Positions 27,827 to 36,911 are shown, counted from the stretch's first letter. The stretch: DNA of 64,000 nucleotides from Pseudomonadota bacterium (GCA_023439305.1 JAEXOO010000044.1:1-64000); one strand, 5' to 3'. The notes: a model not told the origin generated them from the sequence alone. Numbers and translations are program-made.

Positions 27827-28746
27827 CTGTCTTCTTCGAACAGAACCAGATCGACCAATGGATCAGCGAGGATGCTTCCTTCCTGGACCTGACCAGCCAC
27901 ATGCTGGGATTGACCGAACAAGCCGCGACACTGCGTTATGTCGCACGCGGCCACATCACCGTGGCGGGCACGGAAGAAGTCGCGCGCATCGTGCAGTCCT
28001 GCGGCGGCCAGACCCGCCTGCACGTGCGAAGCGCGGCGCAAGCCAGTCCCGGCCAGGCGCTGCTGTTGGCACAAGGCCCCGCGCAAGCTCTGTTGCGCGC
28101 CTGGAAAGTCGGCCAGAACCTGCTGGAATTTTCCTGCGGCATCGCCACGCTGACACACGAAGTCGTCCAGGCCGTCCGCGCCGTCAATCCTGACGTCGCC
28201 ATACTGACGACCCGCAAGCATGCGCCGGGCGTACGCAAATTGGCGCTGAAGGCCACCCTGGCCGGCGGCGCCATGCCCCATCGTCTGGGTCTGGGCGAAA
28301 CCATCCTGGTCTTTCCCCAGCATCGCGCGTTGCTGGGCGACTGGAGCAAGGTGGCGCGAGCCATCGCCCGCCACAAGCATGCCATGTGTGAAAAGAAAAT
28401 CGTAATCGAAGCTGACGGCCTGGACGAAGCCCTCAACGCGATCCAGGCCGGCGCCGACGTCGTGCAATTCGACAAAGTCGCCCCGGAACAACTGGCCCGA
28501 ATCGTGCCCGCACTGCGCGCCGCCCACCCCGCCATCCCCCTGCTGGCCGCCGGCGGCATCCATGCGGGCAATGCGGCCGCCTACGCCGCCACCGGGGTCA
28601 ATGCCCTGGTGACCAGCAGTCTGCACTACGCCAAACCAGCCGATATCGGCGTCAGGATAGCGCTGGCGGACGGCCCTGGTGAGCTGTCCTTGCCGGCCAC
28701 CGGGGTGCCGGCCACCGGAATGCCGGCCACCGGAACCAGCGGTTAA
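27823..28746 (+). CDS. modD: ModD protein (NadC-like phosphoribosyltransferase fold)
   Basis: 307 residues, quinolinate phosphoribosyltransferase fold: LLEFSCGIATLT, TTRKHAPGVRKLALKATLAGG (NadC has TRKT-PG-R) and VVQFDKVAPEQL. ModD proteins occur in molybdate operons; their exact reaction is not settled. The start overlaps the modB stop. The extreme C-terminus has three 15-bp DNA repeats giving PATG-PATG-PATG, a likely slippage-prone tail. Alternative annotation is NadC, but genuine nadC is usually with nadA/nadB and ends without this tail. Confidence 0.83.
   Translation: MTVFFEQNQIDQWISEDASFLDLTSHMLGLTEQAATLRYVARGHITVAGTEEVARIVQSCGGQTRLHVRSAAQASPGQALLLAQGPAQALLRAWKVGQNLLEFSCGIATLTHEVVQAVRAVNPDVAILTTRKHAPGVRKLALKATLAGGAMPHRLGLGETILVFPQHRALLGDWSKVARAIARHKHAMCEKKIVIEADGLDEALNAIQAGADVVQFDKVAPEQLARIVPALRAAHPAIPLLAAGGIHAGNAAAYAATGVNALVTSSLHYAKPADIGVRIALADGPGELSLPATGVPATGMPATGTSG
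28691..28735 (+). repeat. Three 15-bp tandem repeats at the 3' end of modD
   Basis: TGCCGGCCACCGG followed by GG, AA, AA, repeated three times in register, encoding PATG units. Confidence 0.9.
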
Positions 28747-28786
28747 CACGGGCGGGTTACTGTGCAGCGTGACCAGAAGTCATAAA

Positions 28787-28810
28787 AAAACCCGCCGTCA
28801 GGCGGGTTTT
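28787..28810. terminator. Bidirectional terminator between modD and argD
   Basis: AAAACCCGCC (28787-28796), GTCA loop, GGCGGGTTTT (28801-28810). It is symmetrical, serving the two convergent genes. Confidence 0.9.
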
Positions 28811-28828
28811 CCGTATAAAGAGGCAGGC

Positions 28829-30019
28829 TTAACCGCGCACTTGCACCAGCAGTTCGTCCAGCCAGGCCAGCATCAGGTCGATTTCATCGGCCGTGATGTT
28901 CAGGGCCGGCATGAAACGCAGCAGGTTGGGGCGGGGCGAGTTAAGCAACATGCCTTCAGGCGCACGCTCGCGGGCGGCATTGACGATGGCTGGGCCGTCG
29001 TCCTGGTCCAGGATCAGAGCGCGCAGCAAGCCGACGCCGCGTTCACCCTTCATGCCCCACTTGCCGCTGATGGCCAGCAGACCTTCGGACAGTTGCTGGG
29101 CGCGGGCATTGACGGCGTCCAGGAAACCGGGCGAGGTCAGCTCGTCGAACACGGCCACGCCGGCGGCAGTCATCAGGGGATTGCCGTTGTAGGTGCCGCC
29201 CTGATCACCCGCCTGGAAGCAAGAGACTTCTTCGCGTGCGCACAGCGCGGCCAGCGGCACGCCGCCGCCTATGCCCTTGCCCAGAGTCATGATGTCGGGG
29301 CGGATGTCGGCGTGTTCGTAGGCGAACAAGGTGCCGGTGCGGCCCATGCCGGTCTGCACTTCGTCCACGATCAGCAGCACCTTGTGTTCGTCCGCCAGAG
29401 CGCGCAGGCCCTGCATGAATTCCATCGTAGCGGGAATGACGCCGGCTTCGCCTTGCACAGGCTCCAGCATGATGCCCACGGTCTTGTCGTCGATCAGGGC
29501 GCGGACCGATTCCAGGTTGTTCAGTTCGGCCTTGGGGAAACCTTCCACCTGGGGCGCGAACAAGCGGTCCCAACCGGGCTTGCCGGAAGCAGACATGGTC
29601 GCCAGCGTGCGACCGTGGAAGGAGTGGTCGAAAGTGATGATCTTGTAGGCGCCGTCCTTGTTCAACTGGCCCCATTTGCGGGCCAGCTTGATCGCGCCTT
29701 CGTTGGCTTCCGCACCGCTGTTGGCAAAGAACACGCGGTCAAAGCAGGAATGCGTGACGATGCGCTTGGCCAGCTCGATGGAAGGTTCGTTATAGAACGC
29801 GGGCGACGGGTTGATCAGCTTGGCGGCCTGCTCGTTGATCGCCTTGATGACGCTGGCCGGGCTGTGGCCCAGAGCGTTCACGGCCCAGCCCTGAACCGTG
29901 TCCAGGTATCGCTTGCCGTTGTGGTCTTCCAGCCAGGAACCTTCTCCTCGCACGAAAACCAACTCCGGACGCTGGGTAATTTCCATTAATGCACGTACAC
30001 CGGCCCGATCGAATTCCAT
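28829..30019 (-). CDS. argD: Acetylornithine aminotransferase
   Basis: PLP-dependent class III aminotransferase of 396 residues. It interconverts N-acetylornithine and N-acetylglutamate semialdehyde in arginine synthesis, and often also acts in lysine synthesis. Visible are the FFANSGAEANEGAIKLAR motif, the D in LIVDEVQTGMGRTG that contacts the PLP ring nitrogen, and the Schiff-base lysine in TLGKGIGGGVPLAA. The size is standard. The gene stands alone with a terminator at its end. 4-aminobutyrate or ornithine aminotransferase are less likely alternatives. Confidence 0.9.
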   Translation of the reverse strand: MEFDRAGVRALMEITQRPELVFVRGEGSWLEDHNGKRYLDTVQGWAVNALGHSPASVIKAINEQAAKLINPSPAFYNEPSIELAKRIVTHSCFDRVFFANSGAEANEGAIKLARKWGQLNKDGAYKIITFDHSFHGRTLATMSASGKPGWDRLFAPQVEGFPKAELNNLESVRALIDDKTVGIMLEPVQGEAGVIPATMEFMQGLRALADEHKVLLIVDEVQTGMGRTGTLFAYEHADIRPDIMTLGKGIGGGVPLAALCAREEVSCFQAGDQGGTYNGNPLMTAAGVAVFDELTSPGFLDAVNARAQQLSEGLLAISGKWGMKGERGVGLLRALILDQDDGPAIVNAARERAPEGMLLNSPRPNLLRFMPALNITADEIDLMLAWLDELLVQVRG

Positions 30020-30253
30020 AACGGCAAACCTTGATCAAAGAAGAAAAAATAAACCAGCCCGGCGGCTGGACAAACCAATTCTAACGCAGCAATTCCCCAC
30101 CCGGACCGCTTCTGCCTGGGACAATTTCCATCTGGGGCCGGAGTGTCCCTTTTCCGGCACAAACAGGATGCGGCCAGCTTTCCGGAGCCTGCGCGATTGA
30201 ACGCCCGCCCCGCCTGCCTGGCGAGGCGGGAAGGGCTGCGGCAGCCGCCACGA

Positions 30254-31318
30254 TCAAGGACGATAGGACACAGGCGCCAGTTGGCCGACCCCTGACTCCA
30301 GCAGGCGCTGCGTCATGGAGCGCACATCCAGATGAATGGCGTTGCACATCACTGCAGCCCCCTGGCGCCGCTCGGGGGAATAAGCCATGAAGCTATGGTA
30401 GCCGGCCCAGCCGCCGCCATGGCCCCAGACAGCGAGCGCTCCCACTTGCAGGGCTTCCAAGCCGAACTGATAGTTTCCCGTCGGCGTCAAGGGGTGGGAC
30501 TGCGTCAACATAGTGCGCACTCCAGGCAAGGGCCGCCCCTCGGGGCTGATCAGCACCGTATCTTTTTCCAGATGCTCCAGCCAGCGCCCGATATCCGCCG
30601 CGCTGCTGTGCACTTGGCCGTCGCCGGTCTGCTCCCAGGTGGATTCTACCCGTTGCGCCTGCCCGTCCTTCACCCTATAGCCGCGGGCCATCTGGGGCAA
30701 GGCTGCCGGATAGCGATCCACGATGGCCGTCCGCTCCATTCCCAGCGGATTGAAAATATACTGCTGCGAAAAGGTCGCCAAGGATGCACCGCTCAGACGC
30801 TCGACCAACTGTGCCAGGAGAAAATAGCCTGTGTTGCTGTATTCGAAGTGCTCCCCCGGCGCAAAGCGCAGTGACGGAGTCGCCTCCAGCACCGCCAGGG
30901 TTTCGGCCACCGTGACCGTCTGCGCTTCGCGCCCTGCCTGATACAGCGGCTCGATGTAATCCGGCAGGCCGCCCCTATGTTGCAGGACCTGACGGACCGT
31001 AGGCCGGCCCAGCTCGCCAGGCAGATCAGGCCAATAGCGGGCCAAGGGCTGATCCAATTCCAGACGACCGTCCTCGGCCAAGAGCAGCACGGCCAGGGCC
31101 GTGAACTGCTTGGACAAGGACGCCAGGTTGAACTGCGTCTGCGCATCGATCGCGATGCTCCTGTCCACGTCGGCAAACCCCCATGCGCCCGTCGCTTCAC
31201 CCTTCACGGGATGCAACAGCGTCCACGCGCAACCTGGCTGCGGCGCGGTTGCGTCCTGGGCCTGCGCGCCCATTGCCATTCCCAGCCCGCACAAGGCTGC
31301 CAGCACACGTCGTTTCAT
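30254..31318 (-). CDS. Serine hydrolase of the beta-lactamase/D-ala-D-ala peptidase fold (class C-like)
   Basis: Exported protein of 354 residues; signal peptide ends near MGAQAQDA. It has the three active-site elements of this superfamily: SxxK as SLSK in NLASLSKQFTAL, YxN as YSN in EYSNTGYF, and HGG in VWGHGGGWAG. The start codon ATG at 31318 overlaps the last base of the receptor stop (TGATG), so translation is coupled to the upstream TonB receptor. Coupling suggests a periplasmic hydrolase acting on the imported siderophore, but it could also be a peptidase or esterase with another substrate. Confidence 0.8.
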   Translation of the reverse strand: MKRRVLAALCGLGMAMGAQAQDATAPQPGCAWTLLHPVKGEATGAWGFADVDRSIAIDAQTQFNLASLSKQFTALAVLLLAEDGRLELDQPLARYWPDLPGELGRPTVRQVLQHRGGLPDYIEPLYQAGREAQTVTVAETLAVLEATPSLRFAPGEHFEYSNTGYFLLAQLVERLSGASLATFSQQYIFNPLGMERTAIVDRYPAALPQMARGYRVKDGQAQRVESTWEQTGDGQVHSSAADIGRWLEHLEKDTVLISPEGRPLPGVRTMLTQSHPLTPTGNYQFGLEALQVGALAVWGHGGGWAGYHSFMAYSPERRQGAAVMCNAIHLDVRSMTQRLLESGVGQLAPVSYRP

Positions 31319-33840
31319 CAGAATCTTCCCGAAAAAGTCAGCGATACCTGCCGTCCCAGCCCCCAGCCGCAGGTCCAGAGCGAGCCACAACCATTGACGT
31401 ACTGCTTGTCGGCAATATTGGTCACATTCAGGGACAGCTCGCTGTTCTTGAACCCGGGCGATATCCATCCCAGCTGCGTCGCCACCCGCAAATCCGCGAC
31501 CGTATGGGCGGGAATATGCAGGCTGGCATAGCCGCCGCCCGCCACATCGATGTCGCCGCCGCGGGAAGAGCCCACATGCCGCACACCCACACCCATGACG
31601 GTGCCGGCCAGCGCCGAACGCCCGGTGAAGGTGTAGTCGACCCACAATGCCGCCTGATGGCGCGGCGTATACAAGGCAGGCTTGCCCAGCTCTTCCGGGA
31701 TTTCGCTACTGAGCACCTTGGTGTCCAGGAAGGAATAGCTGCCGATGACAGACCAGTTCGGCGACAGGCGTCCGGTCACCGCCAGCTCCAGGCCGCGCGA
31801 GCGCAGTTCTCCGCTTTGCACCTGCTCGGGAAAGCCATTCACCGGATCGTCGGTCAGCCGATTGGTCTGGCGCAGATCAAACAGGGCCGCACTGGCCATC
31901 CATTGCGCACCGTCCGGCTGATACTTCACGCCCAGCTCGGTCTGCCGGCCTTTCATGGGCTTGAAAGCTGCGCCGTCGGCAGTGACCCCGGCGACCGGAT
32001 CAAACGAGGTGGAATAGCTGACATACGGAGCCCAGCCCGAATCAAAACGATACAGCGCGCCCAAGCGCCCCGTCGTGGCACTATCTCGCTGGCCCAGATC
32101 GTCCTCGCCCGAACGCCGCCGGCTGACTCCGCTGACCGTGGAGCGGTCGTGCCGCAATCCGCCCACCAGGCGCCAATTGCCCCACGCCAACTGATCCTGC
32201 ACATAAACCCCGGTCTGCTGGCGACGGCTGCTGACTTCGCTCAAGGTCGTGAACGGGCCGATGGCGGCGCCGTACTCAGGCGCATACAGATCCAGCAATC
32301 CGCCGCTGCCGTCCGGGCCCACGGAGGCGGTCTGCCGACGCGCATCGAACGTACCCCTGTAATAATCCAGCCCCAGCAGTACCGTATGTTCCGCCTCGCC
32401 CGTCATCCAACGCCATTCAGACTGCGTATCCACGCCCAAGGAGCGCGATGTGCCCGTACCCCGATTGGCATAGCGTTCCAGCGTGCGCCAATCCCAGCCG
32501 CCATCGGCCGGATCGTCAAAAGAATACATATCACTGGTCACCGACTCCATGACCGACTTGATGCGCTGCACGCGCAGGTTCTGACGCAGCGTCCAGTTGT
32601 CATTGACGTCATAAACAGCCGCCCAGCCCGCCATATCCTGATCACGGTCGTAGCGATCAAAATTCGGTTCGCCGATGAAACGAGAAATCGGTATTTTTCC
32701 GTTGGGGTTGTCGAACAAAGTACCGTAAGCGGGCAGCCACATATAGTCGCTGCCGCCGCGATCACGCTGCAGTGCGCCCAACAGGACGATTTCACCGTTT
32801 TCGCCCAAGGGCAGGGTCACCGAGGGCGCCACCAGATTGCGTTTACGCTTGACGTGGTCGCTGCGGCTTTCCGCATCCGAGCTGAGCGCCAGCAGACGCC
32901 ACGCGCTGACACCGTCCTCGCCCAGTGCGCCGCCCAGATCCACGCTGCCGCGCAGTTGGCGGGGCGCGCCCAGTGTCAGTTCGACATTGCGCTGGCGGGT
33001 GCGGGTAGGCCGCTTGCTGACCATATTGACCATGCCGCCAGGCACAACCTGGCCATACACGACCGAGGCCGGGCCCTTCAGCACCTCGATGCGCTCCAGC
33101 AAAAAGGGATCCACCTGCGGCAAGGTCCAATTATTTCCCGCGCCGCTGCCGCCGGCCAGCTTCACCCCGTCCAGCCAGGCGACTGAATCGGCGTTGAAGC
33201 CGCGAAACGACATGGTATCGAAACGCGAATCCACGCCATCGAACTCCACCGCCACACCGGGCACATAGCGCAAGGCTTCGCCCACGGTGCGCGTGGCAAG
33301 GGATTCGATCTGCTGTTGCGTAACCACGGCTACCGAGGCCGGTGTGTCCATGATGGCGGCATCAGCCTTGGACGCGGTCGCGCTGCGCGTGGCCAGCAAG
33401 CCATTGGCCGGACCCGTGGCCGTTTCACGCTGCGCTTGAACCCGCACCACGTCCAGTTCCTCATGTCCTCGAACCGTTGGTGCCGGCTGCAGCCTGAAGC
33501 CGCCGTCCTGAGCCACCGCCTCCAGTCCGCTGCCGCGCAAAATCTGCTTTAGCCCTTGCTCGGGGGTATAGCTGCCTTTCAGGCCGGGGCTGGTCTTGTC
33601 CGTGGTCAGCGCCCCGTCGATCGCCAGCATGAATCCCCCCCGCGCAGCAAGGTGGTTCAGTACCTGATCCAGCGTCCCGGCCGGTATATCGTAGCGGGCC
33701 TGCGACGCATTCAGACCTTGCGCCGATGCGACGGCTGCGCCTCCTAACAGGCTGGTGGCCAGCAGCCAGGATCCCAACAAGGGGCGGGCCGGGGCAAAGC
33801 GGCCTGACCAAGCGGCCGGACGCATCATTTTGACAAACAT
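31318..33840 (-). CDS. TonB-dependent ferric-siderophore receptor with N-terminal signalling domain
   Basis: Outer-membrane receptor of 840 residues. The start is the ATG at 33840 (MFVKMM...) with AGAGGAAA before it; a TTG 21 bp upstream is less likely. A signal peptide ends around SAQGL. A secretin/TonB N-terminal signalling domain follows (DIPAGTLDQVLNHLAARGG). Next comes a plug domain (VVTQQQIESLATRTVGEALRYVPG) and a 22-strand barrel ending in SLTFSGRF with terminal phenylalanine. The signalling domain pairs with the FecR and ECF sigma genes just upstream, so receptor occupancy should induce this operon. Ligand unknown; FhuE/FoxA/ferrioxamine-type receptors look closest. Confidence 0.9.
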   Translation of the reverse strand: MFVKMMRPAAWSGRFAPARPLLGSWLLATSLLGGAAVASAQGLNASQARYDIPAGTLDQVLNHLAARGGFMLAIDGALTTDKTSPGLKGSYTPEQGLKQILRGSGLEAVAQDGGFRLQPAPTVRGHEELDVVRVQAQRETATGPANGLLATRSATASKADAAIMDTPASVAVVTQQQIESLATRTVGEALRYVPGVAVEFDGVDSRFDTMSFRGFNADSVAWLDGVKLAGGSGAGNNWTLPQVDPFLLERIEVLKGPASVVYGQVVPGGMVNMVSKRPTRTRQRNVELTLGAPRQLRGSVDLGGALGEDGVSAWRLLALSSDAESRSDHVKRKRNLVAPSVTLPLGENGEIVLLGALQRDRGGSDYMWLPAYGTLFDNPNGKIPISRFIGEPNFDRYDRDQDMAGWAAVYDVNDNWTLRQNLRVQRIKSVMESVTSDMYSFDDPADGGWDWRTLERYANRGTGTSRSLGVDTQSEWRWMTGEAEHTVLLGLDYYRGTFDARRQTASVGPDGSGGLLDLYAPEYGAAIGPFTTLSEVSSRRQQTGVYVQDQLAWGNWRLVGGLRHDRSTVSGVSRRRSGEDDLGQRDSATTGRLGALYRFDSGWAPYVSYSTSFDPVAGVTADGAAFKPMKGRQTELGVKYQPDGAQWMASAALFDLRQTNRLTDDPVNGFPEQVQSGELRSRGLELAVTGRLSPNWSVIGSYSFLDTKVLSSEIPEELGKPALYTPRHQAALWVDYTFTGRSALAGTVMGVGVRHVGSSRGGDIDVAGGGYASLHIPAHTVADLRVATQLGWISPGFKNSELSLNVTNIADKQYVNGCGSLWTCGWGLGRQVSLTFSGRF

Positions 33841-33918
33841 GGCTTTCCTCTTCGTGGACAAACAGCCCGGCAGAAAATCCGAGCCTTTCCCTGTATCCCG
33901 AACGAGAACGCAAAAGCG

Positions 33919-34911
33919 CTACGGCCGCGCCGACACCGTCACCCAATAGGGCGTCACGGCACGCACCTGTACCGGCAACGCCCGAGCCAGCGATTGCAGA
34001 ATGGCGTCGGTATTCTGGACCGGGTACACGCCCGAAACGATCAGATCAGCCACGGCCGGATCGCAGCGCAACACACCGGTCCGATAGCGCGCCACTTCCC
34101 GCAGAAAATCGGCCAGCCGCCAGCGCTCGACAACGAGCAGTCCGCGCTGCCAGGCCGCTGCCTGCTCATCGGCAGGCGAGGGGGCAAAGACCTGCTGCTT
34201 GCTGAAGAAAGCCTGCTGGCCAGCCTCCAGACGCAGACGCTGCCCGCCGCCGCCCGGCTGCAACTCGACCCTGCCGTCATAGACATGCACTGACACCCGC
34301 GACAAGGCAGGCCAGTCACGCACCAGAAACCGCGTACCCAGAGCCTGCAGTCGCCCTTGCTGCGTCTGCACGAAAAAAGGCCGGTGGTGACTATGCGGAT
34401 CTGCTGCGGTAGTGACAAGCACTTCACCACCCAGCAATTGGATGCTGCGCTGCCTGTCGCTGTATTGGACATTAACTGCGCTGGCCGTATTCAAGACCAA
34501 TTGCGTGCCATCAGGCAGGCTCAGCTCCCGGCGCTCTCCCGAGGCGGTGCGGACATCGGCATTCCAGGCCGACCATTGCGCCGTCCTGCTGACGCCGTAA
34601 GTCGTCAGGCCACCACACCCCAGCAAGGCCAGCCCGCGCAGCACACTGCGCCGTCGCCGTATCGCCTGAGCGGACAGGCCTGCCTGCAGCACCCGCGTCG
34701 CCACATCCTGGGGCGCAGCCTGCAATTGACGACCGAAACGCTGGACACGCTCCCAGGCCTGGACATGCTGCGGACCCCGGGCCAGCCAGCTCTGGAAGGC
34801 GCGCAGTTCATGCTCTTGCGTTTCGCCCGACCACAAGACGACCTGCCATTCCAGGGCCTGGGCCTCGATGCACATGCTCGCATCGGACAAGCTGCTCCCG
34901 TCACCGCTCAT
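33919..34911 (-). CDS. FecR-family transmembrane regulator (anti-sigma/signal transducer)
   Basis: 330 residues with a cytoplasmic N-terminal DUF4880-type domain (ALEWQVVLWSGETQEHELRAFQSWLARGPQHVQAWERV). A single hydrophobic segment follows near residue 90 (GLALLGCGGLTTYGV), then a periplasmic FecR domain (GERRELSLPDGTQLVLNTASAVNV). It carries the signal from the receptor to the ECF sigma factor. The ATG overlaps the sigma stop by four bases, so the two are coupled. Confidence 0.92.
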   Translation of the reverse strand: MSGDGSSLSDASMCIEAQALEWQVVLWSGETQEHELRAFQSWLARGPQHVQAWERVQRFGRQLQAAPQDVATRVLQAGLSAQAIRRRRSVLRGLALLGCGGLTTYGVSRTAQWSAWNADVRTASGERRELSLPDGTQLVLNTASAVNVQYSDRQRSIQLLGGEVLVTTAADPHSHHRPFFVQTQQGRLQALGTRFLVRDWPALSRVSVHVYDGRVELQPGGGGQRLRLEAGQQAFFSKQQVFAPSPADEQAAAWQRGLLVVERWRLADFLREVARYRTGVLRCDPAVADLIVSGVYPVQNTDAILQSLARALPVQVRAVTPYWVTVSARP

Positions 34912-35459
34912 GACGCGCCATGCGTATCAAGATCGATCATGACCGCAAAGCAAGTCTGCGTCGCCTGCAGCATGTATTTGCGCACGGTTCCCAGGGCAAT
35001 ACCCTGGCGCCGGGCAATAGCCGAATAGGTCAGCCCCTCGAAACGAGACAATAAAAAAACCTGCCTGACCCGAGCCGGCAATCCGTCCAGAGCAGCGCAG
35101 ATACGCAGCAGTACCTCCAGCGTCAAGGCGTGATCCTCGGGCGAGATGGCATGGGCTTCAGGCAATTGAGCCAATGCGTCCAGATACGCCTGCTCGATCT
35201 GCTGGCGGCGATAGCGATCAATGACCAGGCCCTTGGCAATCTGCATCAAATGGGCACGCGCCTGCTCTGGCTGCGGAATCCGCCCCGAAGCCATGATGCG
35301 CACATAAGCGTCGTGCACCAGGTCGGCGGCATGATGCGAACACCCCAGGCGCCGCCGCAGCCAGTCATGCAGCCAGCCGCGATGATGGCAATACAGCAGA
35401 TGCAGGCTCTGCTGCATGTGGGCAAGTGACGGCAATTCCGTAGCGGGGCGCTCGTTCAC
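34908..35459 (-). CDS. ECF sigma factor (FecI-like, sigma-70 family)
   Basis: 183 residues with sigma region 2 (LYCHHRGWLHDWLRRRLGCSHHAADLVHDAYVRIM) and region 4 (LPARVRQVFLLSRFEGLTYSAIARRQGIALGTVRKYMLQA). This is the pattern of iron-starvation ECF sigma factors. It drives transcription of the adjacent receptor operon. A Fur-box-like palindrome lies 28 bp upstream. Only the FecR-receptor-hydrolase run follows, so this is a classic cell-surface signalling cassette. Confidence 0.92.
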   Translation of the reverse strand: MNERPATELPSLAHMQQSLHLLYCHHRGWLHDWLRRRLGCSHHAADLVHDAYVRIMASGRIPQPEQARAHLMQIAKGLVIDRYRRQQIEQAYLDALAQLPEAHAISPEDHALTLEVLLRICAALDGLPARVRQVFLLSRFEGLTYSAIARRQGIALGTVRKYMLQATQTCFAVMIDLDTHGAS

Positions 35460-35480
35460 GGGCGGCTATCCTGAAACTCA

Positions 35481-35502
35481 AATAAGAATGAGTCTCATTA
35501 TA
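35481..35502. promoter_or_regulatory. Fur-box-like palindrome upstream of the ECF sigma gene
   Basis: AATGAG-T-CTCATT at 35487-35499 is a perfect inverted repeat inside an AT-rich 22-bp stretch starting AATAAG. It lies 28-40 bp before the sigma start codon, as expected for iron repression by Fur. Confidence 0.6.
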
Positions 35503-35531
35503 TAGCATTGATGCGCTCTATCGTCGCTGCG

Positions 35532-36686
35532 TCAGAACAAACCATCCAGATTCAATTGGCGCGGCTGTTCGGGCGGCAGTTCGCTGAGGGGCAGCAGGGC
35601 GCTGGCCTTGACGCCCAGCAGGCGCAGGCGCCGATCCAGCACCGCGCGCTTCAGGTTCTGGCGCGCCGCAGCCAGAATGGCGTCGGCGGTCAGAACCGGC
35701 GCAGGCAGGGACAAGTCGCGGGTCACGATCCTGAAGTCGTCGAACTTGAGCTTGACGCCTATGGTCTGCGCGCACATGCCGGACTTGCGCAGGTCCTGCT
35801 CCAGCTGCTCGCACAGGGATTGCAGCACCGCCGTCAAGCGAGCGCGATCCTGGCGCACATGCAGGTCACGTTCAAACGTGGTTTCCCGGCTGGTGGACTT
35901 GGGAATGCGCTCCGTGGACAGAGGCCGCTCGTCCTGCCCGCGGGACACCGCCATCAGCCACTGCGCGTAGCGCAGCCCGAAATGCTCCTGCAGCCGTTCG
36001 GCCGGCGCAGCGGCCAGCTCGCCGATCAGGTGTATGCCCAGCCCCGCCAGCTTCTTGAAGGACTTGGGGCCTATGCCGTTGATCTTGCCCACTGACATGG
36101 GCCAGATGCGCGTGGGGACGTCCTCCATGGTCAGCACGCAGGCGCCATTGGGCTTGTTCAGCTCCGAAGCGATCTTGGACAACAGTTTGTTAGGCGTGAT
36201 GCCGACCGAGCAGGTCAAGCCCGTGGCCTGGTGGACGGCGCCGCGAATTATCTCGGCCAGGGCCAGACTGTCTTCGGCCCGGCCGCTGAGATCCACGTAG
36301 ATCTCGTCGATGCCGCGGTCTTCGATGTGCTCGGACACCGTCGCCACCGCCTCTTTGAACAAACGCGAATAGTAGCGATACGCGTGAAAGTCCGCCGGCA
36401 ACAAAATGGCCTGCGGCGCCAATAGCGCCGCTTTCATCAGGCCCATGGCGGAAAACACGCCCAGCTGGCGCGCTTCGTAGGTGGACGTGGTGACCACCCC
36501 CCGCCCGACATAATCGGCCAGCCGCGCCAGCTGCCAGCTGCCGTCGGGCAACTGGCGCGGCGCCTGCGTGCTGCGCCCGCCGATGACCACAGGCAGGCCC
36601 CGCAGATGCGGATAGCGCAATAGCTCCACGGACGCGTAGAACGCGTCCATATCCACATGCGCGATGCGTCGCCCCTGCCGTTCCAT
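35532..36686 (-). CDS. dinB: DNA polymerase IV (Y-family translesion polymerase)
   Basis: 384 residues from the ATG at 36686 (MERQGRRIAHVDMDAFYASVE). An in-frame GTG at 36734 would add 16 residues, but it lies inside a near-perfect LexA site, so it is an unlikely start. Y-family motifs include HVDMDAFYAS (catalytic aspartate), GIDEIYVDLSG and GLTCSVGITPNKLLSKIASELNKPNG. The little-finger domain ends with LNLDGLF, a possible clamp-binding motif. It copies past DNA lesions under SOS control. Confidence 0.93.
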   Translation of the reverse strand: MERQGRRIAHVDMDAFYASVELLRYPHLRGLPVVIGGRSTQAPRQLPDGSWQLARLADYVGRGVVTTSTYEARQLGVFSAMGLMKAALLAPQAILLPADFHAYRYYSRLFKEAVATVSEHIEDRGIDEIYVDLSGRAEDSLALAEIIRGAVHQATGLTCSVGITPNKLLSKIASELNKPNGACVLTMEDVPTRIWPMSVGKINGIGPKSFKKLAGLGIHLIGELAAAPAERLQEHFGLRYAQWLMAVSRGQDERPLSTERIPKSTSRETTFERDLHVRQDRARLTAVLQSLCEQLEQDLRKSGMCAQTIGVKLKFDDFRIVTRDLSLPAPVLTADAILAAARQNLKRAVLDRRLRLLGVKASALLPLSELPPEQPRQLNLDGLF

Positions 36687-36716
36687 CCCTTGCGCCACGG
36701 CCTTCGCCGGCTCCCA

Positions 36717-36736
36717 TACTGTATATATAGACACTA
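36717..36736. promoter_or_regulatory. LexA/SOS operator upstream of dinB
   Basis: The minus strand reads TAGTGTCTATATATACAGTA, differing from the classical 20-bp LexA consensus at two positions. It lies 31-50 bp before the proposed dinB ATG. Confidence 0.75.
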
Positions 36737-36911
36737 TTGTAGCGTCAAGAACAAGCGCCTGCAGGTCAATGCCGGCGCCACTTAATAAACAGGGGAATGA
36801 TATAAATCACCAAATCATAGAAAGCTGACGACACGCTGAAAATACGTATTGAGGCCGGTCCAAGCGCTCATGTACTATGCAGCCACTCATCAGCGAACCA
36901 AACATCCCATC

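Noticed and set aside
28691..28746. LPATG sequence at the end of ModD, resembling a sortase signal
   Set aside because: Gram-negative cytoplasmic protein, no signal peptide or membrane helix; arises from a 15-bp tandem repeat.
30209..30230. CCCGCCT/AGGCGGG hairpin after the serine hydrolase as terminator
   Set aside because: No T-run on the relevant strand and only seven pairs; too weak to list as a terminator.
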